Assembly: GCA_046297455.1 (NCBI GenBank) | Contig: JBKBIT010000006.1 | Location: 62,001-126,000 of the forward strand | Source of the DNA: ZYF759 sp046297455 | Lineage (GTDB): Bacteria > Pseudomonadota > Alphaproteobacteria > Rhizobiales > Rhizobiaceae | DNA length: 64,000 nucleotides | Direction of reading: 5' to 3' | In this document: positions 51,726 through 60,471 of the stretch, one piece after another | Position numbering within the stretch: the stretch's first letter is position 1 | Layout: each line of letters starts with the position of its first letter | Translations under genes and position numbers: made by a program | Notes under the pieces: model-generated | The model's database searches: none | Seen by the model: only the letters and a program-made list of their open reading frames with translations | Told to the model about the DNA's origin: nothing

Positions 51726-53834
51726 ATGCACAAGACGCTCCTCAATCTGTCCGCCCAACCGCCGGTCGCCCCAAAGCATCCGGTCGTAGATACCCGCCAC
51801 GGGATCGAGCGGACGGACGATTATGCGTGGCTCAGGGCTGACAACTGGCAGGCTGTCTTTCGTGATCCCTCTGTGCTCGACGCGGAGATCCGCGCTCATC
51901 TGGAGGCGGAAAACGCCTATCAGGAGCAGGTGCTCGCCGGCACTGAGGATTTGCGCAAGGCGCTGTTTGCTGAGATGAAGGGTCGCATCAAGGAGGACGA
52001 TTCCTCCGTGCCAATGAAGGACGGACCCTTCGCTTACGGCACATCCTACCGCACCGGCGGCGAACAGCCGCGCTTCTTCCGCATCCCCCGCGAGGGCGGC
52101 GAGGAGACCATCCTCATCGACGGCGACAAGGAAGCCGAAGGAAAAGCCTATTTCCGCATCGGCGACGTCGACCACTCCTCCGATCACCGCAGGCTCGTCT
52201 GGAGCTATGACGACAACGGCTCGGAATTCTACACGCTGCGGGTGCGGGACACCGAGACAGGCGCCGAACTCGACGACCTCGTTGCTGGTACCGGTGGTTC
52301 CGGCACGTGGGACGCGTCGAATGACGGTTTCTTCTACACGCGACTGGACGACAATCACCGCCCCTCGCGCATCTTCCATCACCCACTGGGCCAGGATGCA
52401 GCCAATGACCGGCTCGTCTACGAGGAGCCCGATCCGGGCTTCTTTGTGAACGTGTCCGGCACGCGGACCAACGATTGGATCTTCATTTCGATCAACGATC
52501 ACGAGACGACCGAGTACCGTGTCCTGCCTGCAGCCCAGCCCCAGGGCGAGCCGAAGCTCGTCGCGGCGCGCGAGACCGGCATCCAGTACGACCTCGAGGA
52601 AGGCGGCGACGTGTTCTTCGTGTTGACCAATTCCGGCGGCGCCAAGGACTTCCGGATCATGACGGCGCCTGTCACCGACCCGCGCCCCGAGAACTGGGAG
52701 GAGATTGTCCCGCACCAGCCCGGCCGGCTGATCCTATCGATCATCGGCTATGCCGATTTCCTCGTCCGCCTCGAGCGCAAGGAAGGATTGCCGCGCATTG
52801 TCATCCGCGACCGCGCCACCGGCGAGGAACACGCCATCTCCTTCGACGAGGAAGCCTATTCGCTGGGCCTCATCGGCTCTTACGAATACGATAGCGACAT
52901 CCTGCGCTTCTCCTACTCGTCCATGACCACCCCCAGCGAGGTCTTCGACTACGACATGCGCACGCGCGAGCGCACGCTGCTCAAGGTCCAGGAAGTGCCT
53001 TCCGGCCACGAGCCGTCGGACTACGTGACGCGCCGGTTGATGGCAAAGGCACCGGATGGCGAGGAAGTACCGGTCTCGATCCTCTATCGCAAGGATACGC
53101 CGCTCGACGGATCCGCGCCCTGCCTGCTCTACGGCTACGGCTCCTACGGCATAGCCATTCCCGCCTCCTTCAACACCAACTGCCTGTCGCTGGTCGATCG
53201 CGGCTTCGTCTACGCAATCGCTCATATTCGCGGCGGCAAGGACAAGGGGTTTGCCTGGTACGAGGATGGCAAGCGGGCGAAGAAGACCAATACCTTCACC
53301 GACTTCATCGCCGCTGCCGACCATCTTGCAGCCGAGGACTTCACCAGCCACGACCGCATCGTCGCCCAGGGTGGGTCTGCTGGCGGCATGCTGATGGGGG
53401 CGATCGCCAACATGGCGCCCGAGAAATTCGGTGCCATCATCGCCGAAGTCCCCTTCGTCGACGTGCTCAACACCATGCTTGACGACACGCTACCGCTCAC
53501 CCCGCCGGAATGGCCCGAATGGGGCAATCCCATCCAGTCCGAGGCCGATTACAAGACCATCGCTGCCTATTCGCCCTACGACAACGTCTCGACCAAGGCC
53601 TATCCGCCGATCCTGGCCGTCGCAGGCCTCACCGACCCGCGCGTGACCTACTGGGAGCCGGCCAAATGGGCTGCTCGCCTGCGCGAGACCAAGACCGACG
53701 ACAATCCTGTCCTCTTCAAGATCAACATGGATGCTGGCCATGCCGGCGCCTCGGGGCGTTTCGCGCGGCTCGAGGAAGTGGCGCTCAACTACGCCTTTGC
53801 CATTGCTGTCACGGGTGCGCGGGTATCGCCTTGA
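51726..53834 (+). CDS. ptrB: S9A prolyl oligopeptidase family, oligopeptidase B-like
   Basis: 702 aa. N-terminal beta-propeller (residues about 60-400) and C-terminal alpha/beta hydrolase. Catalytic Ser in VAQGGSAGGMLMGA, Asp in LAVAGLTDPRVTYWEPAKW, and His in DAGHAGASGRFAR. The substrate entry motif for oligopeptidase B is RGGKDKGFAWYEDGK. Cleaves after basic residues in short peptides. Its stop overlaps the convergent cytochrome gene by 26 nt. Confidence 0.93.
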   Translation: MHKTLLNLSAQPPVAPKHPVVDTRHGIERTDDYAWLRADNWQAVFRDPSVLDAEIRAHLEAENAYQEQVLAGTEDLRKALFAEMKGRIKEDDSSVPMKDGPFAYGTSYRTGGEQPRFFRIPREGGEETILIDGDKEAEGKAYFRIGDVDHSSDHRRLVWSYDDNGSEFYTLRVRDTETGAELDDLVAGTGGSGTWDASNDGFFYTRLDDNHRPSRIFHHPLGQDAANDRLVYEEPDPGFFVNVSGTRTNDWIFISINDHETTEYRVLPAAQPQGEPKLVAARETGIQYDLEEGGDVFFVLTNSGGAKDFRIMTAPVTDPRPENWEEIVPHQPGRLILSIIGYADFLVRLERKEGLPRIVIRDRATGEEHAISFDEEAYSLGLIGSYEYDSDILRFSYSSMTTPSEVFDYDMRTRERTLLKVQEVPSGHEPSDYVTRRLMAKAPDGEEVPVSILYRKDTPLDGSAPCLLYGYGSYGIAIPASFNTNCLSLVDRGFVYAIAHIRGGKDKGFAWYEDGKRAKKTNTFTDFIAAADHLAAEDFTSHDRIVAQGGSAGGMLMGAIANMAPEKFGAIIAEVPFVDVLNTMLDDTLPLTPPEWPEWGNPIQSEADYKTIAAYSPYDNVSTKAYPPILAVAGLTDPRVTYWEPAKWAARLRETKTDDNPVLFKINMDAGHAGASGRFARLEEVALNYAFAIAVTGARVSP

Positions 53835-54723
53835 GATAGGCTGCGATCGCCTGCCGGTCTTCCTCCGGCAGGCGGGCGAGATTGCGAACCACCGCGGCCA
53901 TGCGCCCCCCCGCAGAATCGAATTCCGGCGTGAAGCCGCTTTCCAGATAGGCTGCGATCTCGAATTCGCTCCAACTGCCGATCCCGGCCGAACTCGGCGT
54001 AATGTTGGGAATATGTCCCGGTCCATCCATTGATGGCGCGCCGGCAAGCCACTGGCCGGTATCGGGTCCGCCCATGAAGTCGCGCGGGGTGTGGCACTCG
54101 CCACAATGACCCGGTCCTTCGACGAGATACTGGCCGAGCGCCACCTGCCCGTCGGCATCGGGGAGCGTCACCGCAGCACCGTCGTCAAGATAGAGCGCCT
54201 TCCAAAGGCCGACACCGCGTCGGATGTTGAAAGGAAAGCCGATGTCATTGGCAGCCGCCCTGCCCTCCACTTCCGGCAGCGTGCGCATGAAGGCATGAAG
54301 GTCGGCGATGTCGCCCATCTCCATTCTCGCGTAGGAGGCGTAGGGAAAGGCCGGATAGTAATGCTGTCCACCAGGCGAGACGCCTCGCAGCATCGCGTTG
54401 GCTAGCTCGGCAGCGGTCCAGTTACCGATGCCATCGGTCGGATGCATTGAGATATTGGGGGCGACGAAGGTGCCGAACTCGGTTTCAAGTTCAAGGCCGC
54501 CGGCAAGCTCCAGCATGTCGTCGCCGGTCGCGCCTTCGCGGGCATGGCAGGACGCACAGCCAGAGGCCCAGAAGATGCGTTCGCCGCGTTCGGCGTCACC
54601 TTCCGGCATCGCGGCCAGGGTGGCGGCGTCGAGCGGGCGCGGCGCGGTCAGATACCACGCCGCTGCCCCTGCCACGCCAACCAGCGCAGCGACGGCCAGC
54701 GACAGCCTTGTCGCCCTAGACAT
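53809..54723 (-). CDS. Membrane-anchored dihaem c-type cytochrome
   Basis: 304 aa. An uncleaved or Sec-type N-terminal segment (LSLAVAALVGVAGAAAWYLT) and two CXXCH haem sites (SGCASCHAREG near residue 55; GHCGECHTPRDF near 215), each with a downstream Met region. Related to the cytochrome subunit of membrane alcohol/gluconate dehydrogenases (c-type dihaem). It needs the Ccm system that is also in the window. Confidence 0.88.
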   Translation of the reverse strand: MSRATRLSLAVAALVGVAGAAAWYLTAPRPLDAATLAAMPEGDAERGERIFWASGCASCHAREGATGDDMLELAGGLELETEFGTFVAPNISMHPTDGIGNWTAAELANAMLRGVSPGGQHYYPAFPYASYARMEMGDIADLHAFMRTLPEVEGRAAANDIGFPFNIRRGVGLWKALYLDDGAAVTLPDADGQVALGQYLVEGPGHCGECHTPRDFMGGPDTGQWLAGAPSMDGPGHIPNITPSSAGIGSWSEFEIAAYLESGFTPEFDSAGGRMAAVVRNLARLPEEDRQAIAAYLKAIPAHP

Positions 54724-54735
54724 GAACGAAGCGTC

Positions 54736-55170
54736 CTATTGCTGCGTGCGGAAGCGCTCGTGGCAGGCGCCGCACTGGGCGGCCACCGGACCGAAGACCG
54801 CGCGGAACTCGTCGAGATCGCTGGGCGCGGCATCGACAGCCGTCTGGATGTTGGCCGCGTAGGTGGTCTCGATTTCCACGAAGGCGGCACTGTCTTCCCA
54901 AACGGCCGGCGTGGCGCGCGTATCGCCCGTCTCGCTTCCTTCGGGGAAATACTCCATGATGGAGTCGCCGAGCGCGTTCTCGTTCATCTGCTCGAGCGCC
55001 GCCAGAACCCGTTCGGCATCGAAGGGCTGCTGGCCCTGGGCGATCGGACCGAGCACGCGCATGATGTCCCCGCGCTCGCTCATGATGGCCTTGCGCTCCT
55101 CGATAATATCGGCGCCGGCGGCAGACATGGTCAGAGCCAGAGTGGTGGCGGCAAGAAGGGTCAGTCGCAT
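54736..55170 (-). CDS. Cytochrome c' / c556-type monohaem protein
   Basis: 144 aa. Signal peptide LTLLAATTLALTMSAAGA, four-helix body (RKAIMSERGDIMRVLGPIAQ; FDAERVLAALEQMNENALGD) and C-terminal CGACHERFR. The Cys-x-x-Cys-His site near the C-terminus is typical of cytochrome c'. Starts upstream of the dihaem gene by 12 nt, so the two are cotranscribed. Confidence 0.9.
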   Translation of the reverse strand: MRLTLLAATTLALTMSAAGADIIEERKAIMSERGDIMRVLGPIAQGQQPFDAERVLAALEQMNENALGDSIMEYFPEGSETGDTRATPAVWEDSAAFVEIETTYAANIQTAVDAAPSDLDEFRAVFGPVAAQCGACHERFRTQQ

Positions 55171-55299
55171 CGGGTCTCTCTCCAGGGTCTGTCGCGTCGA
55201 TGCGATGCATCATGACGTGGCGGCAACTTTGCGAAAGTCACTAATGTCGTTCTTTGTTCACGCTTACGTGACACTGATCATTCGCACTTCGCCCCGAAC

Positions 55300-55330
55300 G
55301 AAAAAACCCCGGATTGCTCCGGGGTTTTCC
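55300..55330. terminator. Rho-independent terminator shared by sodB and the cytochrome genes
   Basis: AAAAAACCCCGG then ATTGCT then CCGGGGTTTT forms a GC-rich stem flanked by A-run and T-run, functional in both directions. It lies just downstream of the sod stop at 55355 on the minus strand. Confidence 0.75.
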
Positions 55331-55354
55331 AGTTTTCATACCCAGCTTGTTCCG

Positions 55355-55954
55355 TCAGGAAGCCTGCTCGTAGAGCTCCAGCACGTAATCCCAGTTGATC
55401 AGGTGATCCACGAAGGCCTCGAGATATTTCGGCCGCGCGTTGCGGTAATCGATGTAGTAGGAGTGCTCCCAAACGTCGACGCCGAGGATCGGCGTGGCAC
55501 CGTGAACCAGCGGGTTCTCGCCGTTGGGCGTCTTCATGATCTCGAGCTTGCCGCCCTTGACCGCGACCCAGGCCCAGCCGGAGCCGAACTGGCCGACACC
55601 TGCCTGCACGAAGTCCGCCTTGAACTTGTCGTAGCCGCCGAGATCGGAATCGAACGCCTTCTGCAGGGCGCCAGGCAGCTTGTTGCCGCCACCGTCCTTC
55701 TTCATCCACTTCCAGAAATGGATATGGTTGAAGTGCTGGCCGGCATTGTTGAACAGCGGCTGGTTCTTGCCGAAGGACTGCTTGACGATCTCTTCGAGGG
55801 AAAGGCCATCCATGCCTGCTTCGGCCGCCAGCTTGTTGCCTGTATCGACATAGGCCTTGTGGTGCTTGTCGTGGTGGTACTCCAGCGTCTCCTTGGACAT
55901 ATAGGGCTGAAGCGCCTCATAGTCGTAAGGCAGGTCCGGCAGTTCAAAAGCCAT
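55355..55954 (-). CDS. sodB: Superoxide dismutase (Fe/Mn)
   Basis: 199 aa. Metal ligands are visible: His in LEYHHDKHHKAYVD, His in AGQHFNHIHFWKWM and the DVWEHSYYIDY Asp/His pair. The start ATG at 55954 matches the family's conserved MAFELPDLPYDYEALQPYMS. Metal preference (Fe versus Mn) is not settled from sequence. Cytosolic. Confidence 0.95.
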   Translation of the reverse strand: MAFELPDLPYDYEALQPYMSKETLEYHHDKHHKAYVDTGNKLAAEAGMDGLSLEEIVKQSFGKNQPLFNNAGQHFNHIHFWKWMKKDGGGNKLPGALQKAFDSDLGGYDKFKADFVQAGVGQFGSGWAWVAVKGGKLEIMKTPNGENPLVHGATPILGVDVWEHSYYIDYRNARPKYLEAFVDHLINWDYVLELYEQAS

Positions 55955-56045
55955 GGTCGATACTCCCTCGCAAAAAGGTTGATGGTATGCATGCGCACAT
56001 AGGTGCCGACCTGCCGTTTGGCAATGCGTGCACCCTACTTGGCCG

Positions 56046-56912
56046 TCAGGAGTGCGCCCACTCCCAGTAGGCATCGCGCGACAGCTTGGCCACCGGCCCG
56101 GGCTGAAGATCCCTGCCTTCGATGCGAATGACGGGGACGACCTTGGAGTGATTGCCGGTGGAGAAAATCTCGTCGGCCTCCATGAAATCCTTCACCGACA
56201 GCGATTTCTCGGTGACGGTGCGCCCGGCCTGGCGCAAGAGTTCGATGGTCCGCGCCCGCGTGATGCCGGACAGGAAGGTGCCGTTGGGCGCAGGCGTGAA
56301 GACCTCGCCATCGCGGACCATGAAGATGTTGGACGAGCCGGTCTCGGCGACGTTGCCGAGCATGTCGAGCACCAGCGCGTTGTCGAAACCGCGCGACTTG
56401 GCCTCCAGGATTGCCCTGCCATTGTTAGGGTAGAGACAGCCGGCCTTGGCGTTGGTCGGCATGGTTTCCATGGTTGGGCGCCGGAAAGGCGAAACCGTGA
56501 CCGAAAAGCCGTTCGGCGCCAGCATCGGTGCTTCGTAGAGACACAGGCAGAAACGCGTCGATTCCGGATCGGCCGGCACGCCCATGTAGCCACCATGCTC
56601 TGCCCAGTACATCGGGCGGATGTAGACCGCGGTATTCCCGTCGAACTTCTTCAGGCCGTCCCAGGTCAGCGCCACCATCTCATCGGCATCGACGGTGGGC
56701 TTCAGGCCGAGCGCAAGCGCCGAGGTGTTGACGCGCGCGCAGTGCTTGTCGAGATCGGGGGCCACGCCCTCGAACCAGCGCGAGCCATCGAACACGCTGG
56801 AGCCCAGCCACATGACGTGGCTGCGAGGGCCGACTAGGGCGACGTTGCCCTCGTGCCAGTCGCCGTCGACATAGGTCCAGGTGTTGGTCTGTGCGGGTTC
56901 CATGCGTGCCAT
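56046..56912 (-). CDS. ilvE: Branched-chain amino acid aminotransferase (class IV PLP enzyme)
   Basis: 288 aa. PLP lysine in METMPTNAKAGCLYPNN, Glu in LDMLGNVAETGSSNIFMVRD and the C-terminal FLSGITRARTIELLRQAG. The N-terminus is WTYVDGDWHEGNVALVGPRS, the IlvE type. Converts branched-chain keto acids to amino acids. Last step of valine, isoleucine and leucine synthesis; no other ilv gene is nearby. D-amino-acid transaminase is a less likely alternative. Confidence 0.88.
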   Translation of the reverse strand: MARMEPAQTNTWTYVDGDWHEGNVALVGPRSHVMWLGSSVFDGSRWFEGVAPDLDKHCARVNTSALALGLKPTVDADEMVALTWDGLKKFDGNTAVYIRPMYWAEHGGYMGVPADPESTRFCLCLYEAPMLAPNGFSVTVSPFRRPTMETMPTNAKAGCLYPNNGRAILEAKSRGFDNALVLDMLGNVAETGSSNIFMVRDGEVFTPAPNGTFLSGITRARTIELLRQAGRTVTEKSLSVKDFMEADEIFSTGNHSKVVPVIRIEGRDLQPGPVAKLSRDAYWEWAHS

Positions 56913-57081
56913 GTCGATGTTTCCGTCTCGCGCTCTGGGTCGATGTCTTTTCCAATTCTGCATCGAAGCCGGCCGGCCGCGATGCGTCAATTGACAGGAC
57001 GGGGGTTTTCGCCGGTCCAGTTGCCTGCTTGACCGCATGGGTGGCGTCGGGTCAAGTCCCGCAATTAGCCGAGGTCAGTTC

Positions 57082-57741
57082 ATGAAACACGCCGCCTTTG
57101 TCTTCGACGCTTACGGAACCCTGTTCGACGTGCACGCCGCGGTGCGTCGGCATGCCGGCGAGATTGGTCCGGACGGGCAGCTCCTGTCCGATATCTGGCG
57201 CGCCAAGCAGCTCGAGTATTCCTGGGTCCGGACATTGATGGGAAGCTACCGCGACTTCTGGAAGCTGACCGAGGACGCGCTCGACTTTGCCTTCAAGAAA
57301 GTGCCGAGCGCCGACCCGGGGCTGCGCCAGCGACTGCTGGACGCTTACTGGAAGCTCGACTGCTACCCGGAGGTGCCTGCCGTTCTGAAGGCACTCAAGG
57401 CGGACGGCGCCCGCCTGGCCATTCTGTCGAACGGCACGCGGGACATGCTGGATGCAGCGGTGAGGTCAGCCGCGCTCGACACCGTGATCGACGAGATCTT
57501 CTCGGTCGACGCGATCGGGCAGTTCAAGACCGATCAGGCCGTCTACGATCTCGTCGCGACGGGATGGCGGCTCTATCCGAGTGCGGTCTCGTTTCAGTCC
57601 TCCAACCGATGGGACATTGCCGGCGCGCACAAGTTCGGGTTCCGCACGGTGTGGGTGAACCGCTCTGCCCAACCCGACGAGTATGGCGACCATCCGCCCG
57701 CGCTGATCCTGCCTTCCCTGGATGGACTGCTGGAATCTTGA
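57082..57741 (+). CDS. Haloacid dehalogenase-type hydrolase (type II)
   Basis: 219 aa from the ATG at 57082 with GAGG before it. HAD motif I VFDAYGTLFDVH with the nucleophilic Asp, motif II LAILSNGTRD, and the type II dehalogenase segments SFQSSNRWDIAGAHKFGFRT and FKTDQAVYDL. The substrate is inferred to be 2-haloacids, but HAD phosphatase activity cannot be excluded. Confidence 0.85.
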   Translation: MKHAAFVFDAYGTLFDVHAAVRRHAGEIGPDGQLLSDIWRAKQLEYSWVRTLMGSYRDFWKLTEDALDFAFKKVPSADPGLRQRLLDAYWKLDCYPEVPAVLKALKADGARLAILSNGTRDMLDAAVRSAALDTVIDEIFSVDAIGQFKTDQAVYDLVATGWRLYPSAVSFQSSNRWDIAGAHKFGFRTVWVNRSAQPDEYGDHPPALILPSLDGLLES

Positions 57742-57932
57742 CGATTTTGTCACTTGCGCCGCGTCCAAGGCGGCCTTAGCAATCCGTTCTGATGGGGGCC
57801 GAGGTCATCCGTCGCGATTCGTCCGGCATGCCAAGGTCCGAGACCCACCCATGTCCTGTCCGTTCGACGGTCCGCGATGGGTGAGAGGGCGAGTCGGGTC
57901 CCCGCCTGCGACGACTGCAGAAGGGGGCAACC

Positions 57933-58694
57933 GTGACGTCAACGAAGACCACATCCGGCCAATTCAATCGCCGCCACATCTTGATGGCGGCCTCCGCCAG
58001 CATCGCTGCGAGCGCATTGTCGGCCTGCACATCGACGCCACCGCCACAGGGCAGCGCGTCGCCCGCCACTCCGGCTCGGCCGGCACCGCCCCCCCGGCTG
58101 CAGCCGTTCCAGCCCATGTATGGTGCGATGCGAGACGGCGGTTTCGATCTGCCTGCCGTACCAATCGAGCGCATCGATCCGCGCTTCTATCGACAGATGG
58201 TCGACGACCCCACTGGCGAGGCGCCCGGCACAGTCGTAGTCGATACGTCGAACCATTTCCTCTACTTCACACAGCCTGGCGGCCGCGCCATGCGCTATGG
58301 CGTCGGGCTGGGACGTGCCGGCTTCGAGTGGTCTGGACGCGGCATCATCGAGTGGAAGCAGGAATGGCCGCGCTGGTGCCCACCCGACGAGATGATCGGA
58401 CGCCAGCCGGAATTGTCCCAGTATCGCTGCACCCAGGTTCCCGGCACCAATCGCTGGGAAGGTGGCATGCAGGGTGGGTTGAACAATCCCCTCGGCGCGC
58501 GCGCGCATTACATCTTCCAGAACGGCCGCGACACGCTCTATCGCGTTCATGGCTCGCCGGAATGGTGGTCGATCGGGACGTCCGTCTCCTCAGGCTGCGT
58601 CCGCATGATCAACCAGGACGTGATCGACCTCTACGATCGCGTGCCGGAGAAGACGCCGATCGTGGTTCGCTCGGGAATGAGCAGGTCCGCCTAG
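57933..58694 (+). CDS. L,D-transpeptidase (YkuD domain), Tat-lipoprotein-like
   Basis: 253 aa, GTG start. A RRH Tat-type pattern, hydrophobic stretch (HILMAASASIAASALSAC) and Cys give a Tat/lipoprotein signal. A Pro-rich linker (TPPPQGSASPATPARPAPP) precedes the YkuD core. Catalytic motif is HGSPEWWSIGTSVSSGCVRM with His and SSGC. It crosslinks peptidoglycan or attaches lipoproteins in the periplasm. Confidence 0.9.
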   Translation: MTSTKTTSGQFNRRHILMAASASIAASALSACTSTPPPQGSASPATPARPAPPPRLQPFQPMYGAMRDGGFDLPAVPIERIDPRFYRQMVDDPTGEAPGTVVVDTSNHFLYFTQPGGRAMRYGVGLGRAGFEWSGRGIIEWKQEWPRWCPPDEMIGRQPELSQYRCTQVPGTNRWEGGMQGGLNNPLGARAHYIFQNGRDTLYRVHGSPEWWSIGTSVSSGCVRMINQDVIDLYDRVPEKTPIVVRSGMSRSA

Positions 58695-58711
58695 CGGTTA
58701 TGCGGCGCGGG

Positions 58712-60286
58712 TCAGCGTTTCAGACTGCCCAGCACGCCGCGCACGATGGCCCTGCCGACACCGGAACCGACGGAGCGGACGACCGACTTGATCGCCGCTT
58801 CGGCCACGCCCTGGCGATTCGACGCGCGCCCGGTGCCGCCGCCCCCCAGACCGAAATCGGGTAGACCCCAGCCACCACCGGCCGGCGCCGGTGCCGGTTG
58901 GGGCGGCCCAGATGGTGCCTGTTGCGCCGGTGCGCGTGCGGCGGCGGCCGCAGCTTCGGCTGCCTCGCGGCTGCGTGCGGCTTCTTCGGCCTGTTTCTTG
59001 AGCAATTCATAGGCGGACTCGCGGTCGACCGTCTGCTCGTAGCGGCCAGCGACCGGGCTCTGGGCGATGACAGAAGCGCGCTCTGCATCGCTGAGGACGC
59101 CAATGCGAGACGATGGGGGACGGATCAGGGTGCGCTGGACCATGGAAGGGGCGCCGTCGGCCTGCAGGGTGGAAACCAGCGCCTCGCCCGTCCCGAGCTT
59201 GGTGATCGCTTCATAACTGTCGAAATCTGGATTGGGGCGGAAAGTGTCGGCCGCTGTCTTCACGGCACGCTGCTCGCGGGGAGAATAGGCGCGCAATGCA
59301 TGTTGAACACGGTTGCCGAGCTGCGCCAGCACCGTCTCGGGCACGTCGAGCGGGTTTTGGGTGACGAAATAGACACCCACCCCCTTGGACCGGATCAGCC
59401 GCACCACCTGCTCGATACGTTCCAGAAGCGCGCGCGAAGCGTCGCTGAAAAGCAGATGCGCCTCGTCGAAGAAGAACACCAGCCGCGGCTTCGGCGGGTC
59501 GCCAATCTCGGGCAGCTTTTCGAACAATTCGGACAACAGCCAAAGCAGAAATGTGGCGTAGACGCGCGGGCTTGTCATCAACCGTTCGGCAGCAAGCACG
59601 TTAATCGCGCCGCGACCGTCGCGCGCGGTGCGCATCAGTTCCATCACGTCCAGAGCCGGCTCGCCGAAGAAGCGGTCGCCACCCTGCTGTTCCAGCACCA
59701 GCAGCGAGCGCTGGATGGCGCCGACGGAAGCTCGCGTGACGTTGCCGTAGCGCGCGCCGATTTCACTCGCGCGTTCGGCAAGATTGGCCAGCATGGCCTG
59801 CAGGTCCTTCATGTCGAGAAGCAGGAGGCCTTCTTCGTCGGCAATACGGAACGCGATGTTGAGCACGCCTTCCTGGGCGTCGGTCAGGTTCATCAGCCGT
59901 GACAGAAGCAGCGGCCCCATCTCGGTGACGGTGGCGCGGACCGGGTGGCCCCGCTCGCCGAAGACATCCCAGAAGACGACCGGAAAGCCCTCGTGGGCGT
60001 AGTTCTCCATGCCGATCGTTTCGGCGCGCTTGGTCAGGAAATCCTTGGGTTCTCCCGGCATGGCAAGGCCTGCCACATCGCCCTTGATATCGGCGCAGAA
60101 GACCGGCACGCCCGCATTGGAAAAGCCTTCTGCCATGATCTGCAAGGACACCGTCTTGCCGGTACCCGTCGCGCCGGTGACCATGCCGTGGCGGTTCGCC
60201 TTTCCAAGCAGCAGTTCCTCCGGACCCTGTATCACATCGTCCGGTAGACGGCTGGCGCCCAGAAATACGCTTTCGTCATGCCACAT
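58712..60286 (-). CDS. HerA-type ATPase (DUF853)
   Basis: 524 aa from the ATG at 60286, with GGGGGA before it. Walker A GATGTGKTVSLQIMAE, Walker B RLVFFFDEAHLLFSDA and the arginine-finger region KGVGVYFVTQNPLDVPETVL are clear. The C-terminus ends in a Gly/Pro-rich linker and a basic tail (VGSGVGRAIVRGVLGSLKR). DUF853 proteins are soluble VirB4/HerA-like ATPases; a specific role is not established. The neighbouring genes give no hint. Confidence 0.9.
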   Translation of the reverse strand: MWHDESVFLGASRLPDDVIQGPEELLLGKANRHGMVTGATGTGKTVSLQIMAEGFSNAGVPVFCADIKGDVAGLAMPGEPKDFLTKRAETIGMENYAHEGFPVVFWDVFGERGHPVRATVTEMGPLLLSRLMNLTDAQEGVLNIAFRIADEEGLLLLDMKDLQAMLANLAERASEIGARYGNVTRASVGAIQRSLLVLEQQGGDRFFGEPALDVMELMRTARDGRGAINVLAAERLMTSPRVYATFLLWLLSELFEKLPEIGDPPKPRLVFFFDEAHLLFSDASRALLERIEQVVRLIRSKGVGVYFVTQNPLDVPETVLAQLGNRVQHALRAYSPREQRAVKTAADTFRPNPDFDSYEAITKLGTGEALVSTLQADGAPSMVQRTLIRPPSSRIGVLSDAERASVIAQSPVAGRYEQTVDRESAYELLKKQAEEAARSREAAEAAAAAARAPAQQAPSGPPQPAPAPAGGGWGLPDFGLGGGGTGRASNRQGVAEAAIKSVVRSVGSGVGRAIVRGVLGSLKR

Positions 60287-60471
60287 GGTCAGATCCCCCA
60301 ACTGCGCCTTTGGCTGCCATTGCGGCAGGCTTCCAACGATTTATAGGCGGCGGCGTTGCGCCTCACAATCCGGGTTGGGACAATGGCCGAAAAACACCTT
60401 GGCACACAGAGAATGATTGCGACCTCAGGTGATCGGCCATAGACTTCGCACGCGCACAAACGGGGACGGAA

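Noticed and set aside
57045..57070. A T-loop-like sequence (GGGTCAAGTCCC) upstream of the dehalogenase
   Set aside because: No acceptor stem, anticodon stem or D-arm can be built around it, so it is not a tRNA.
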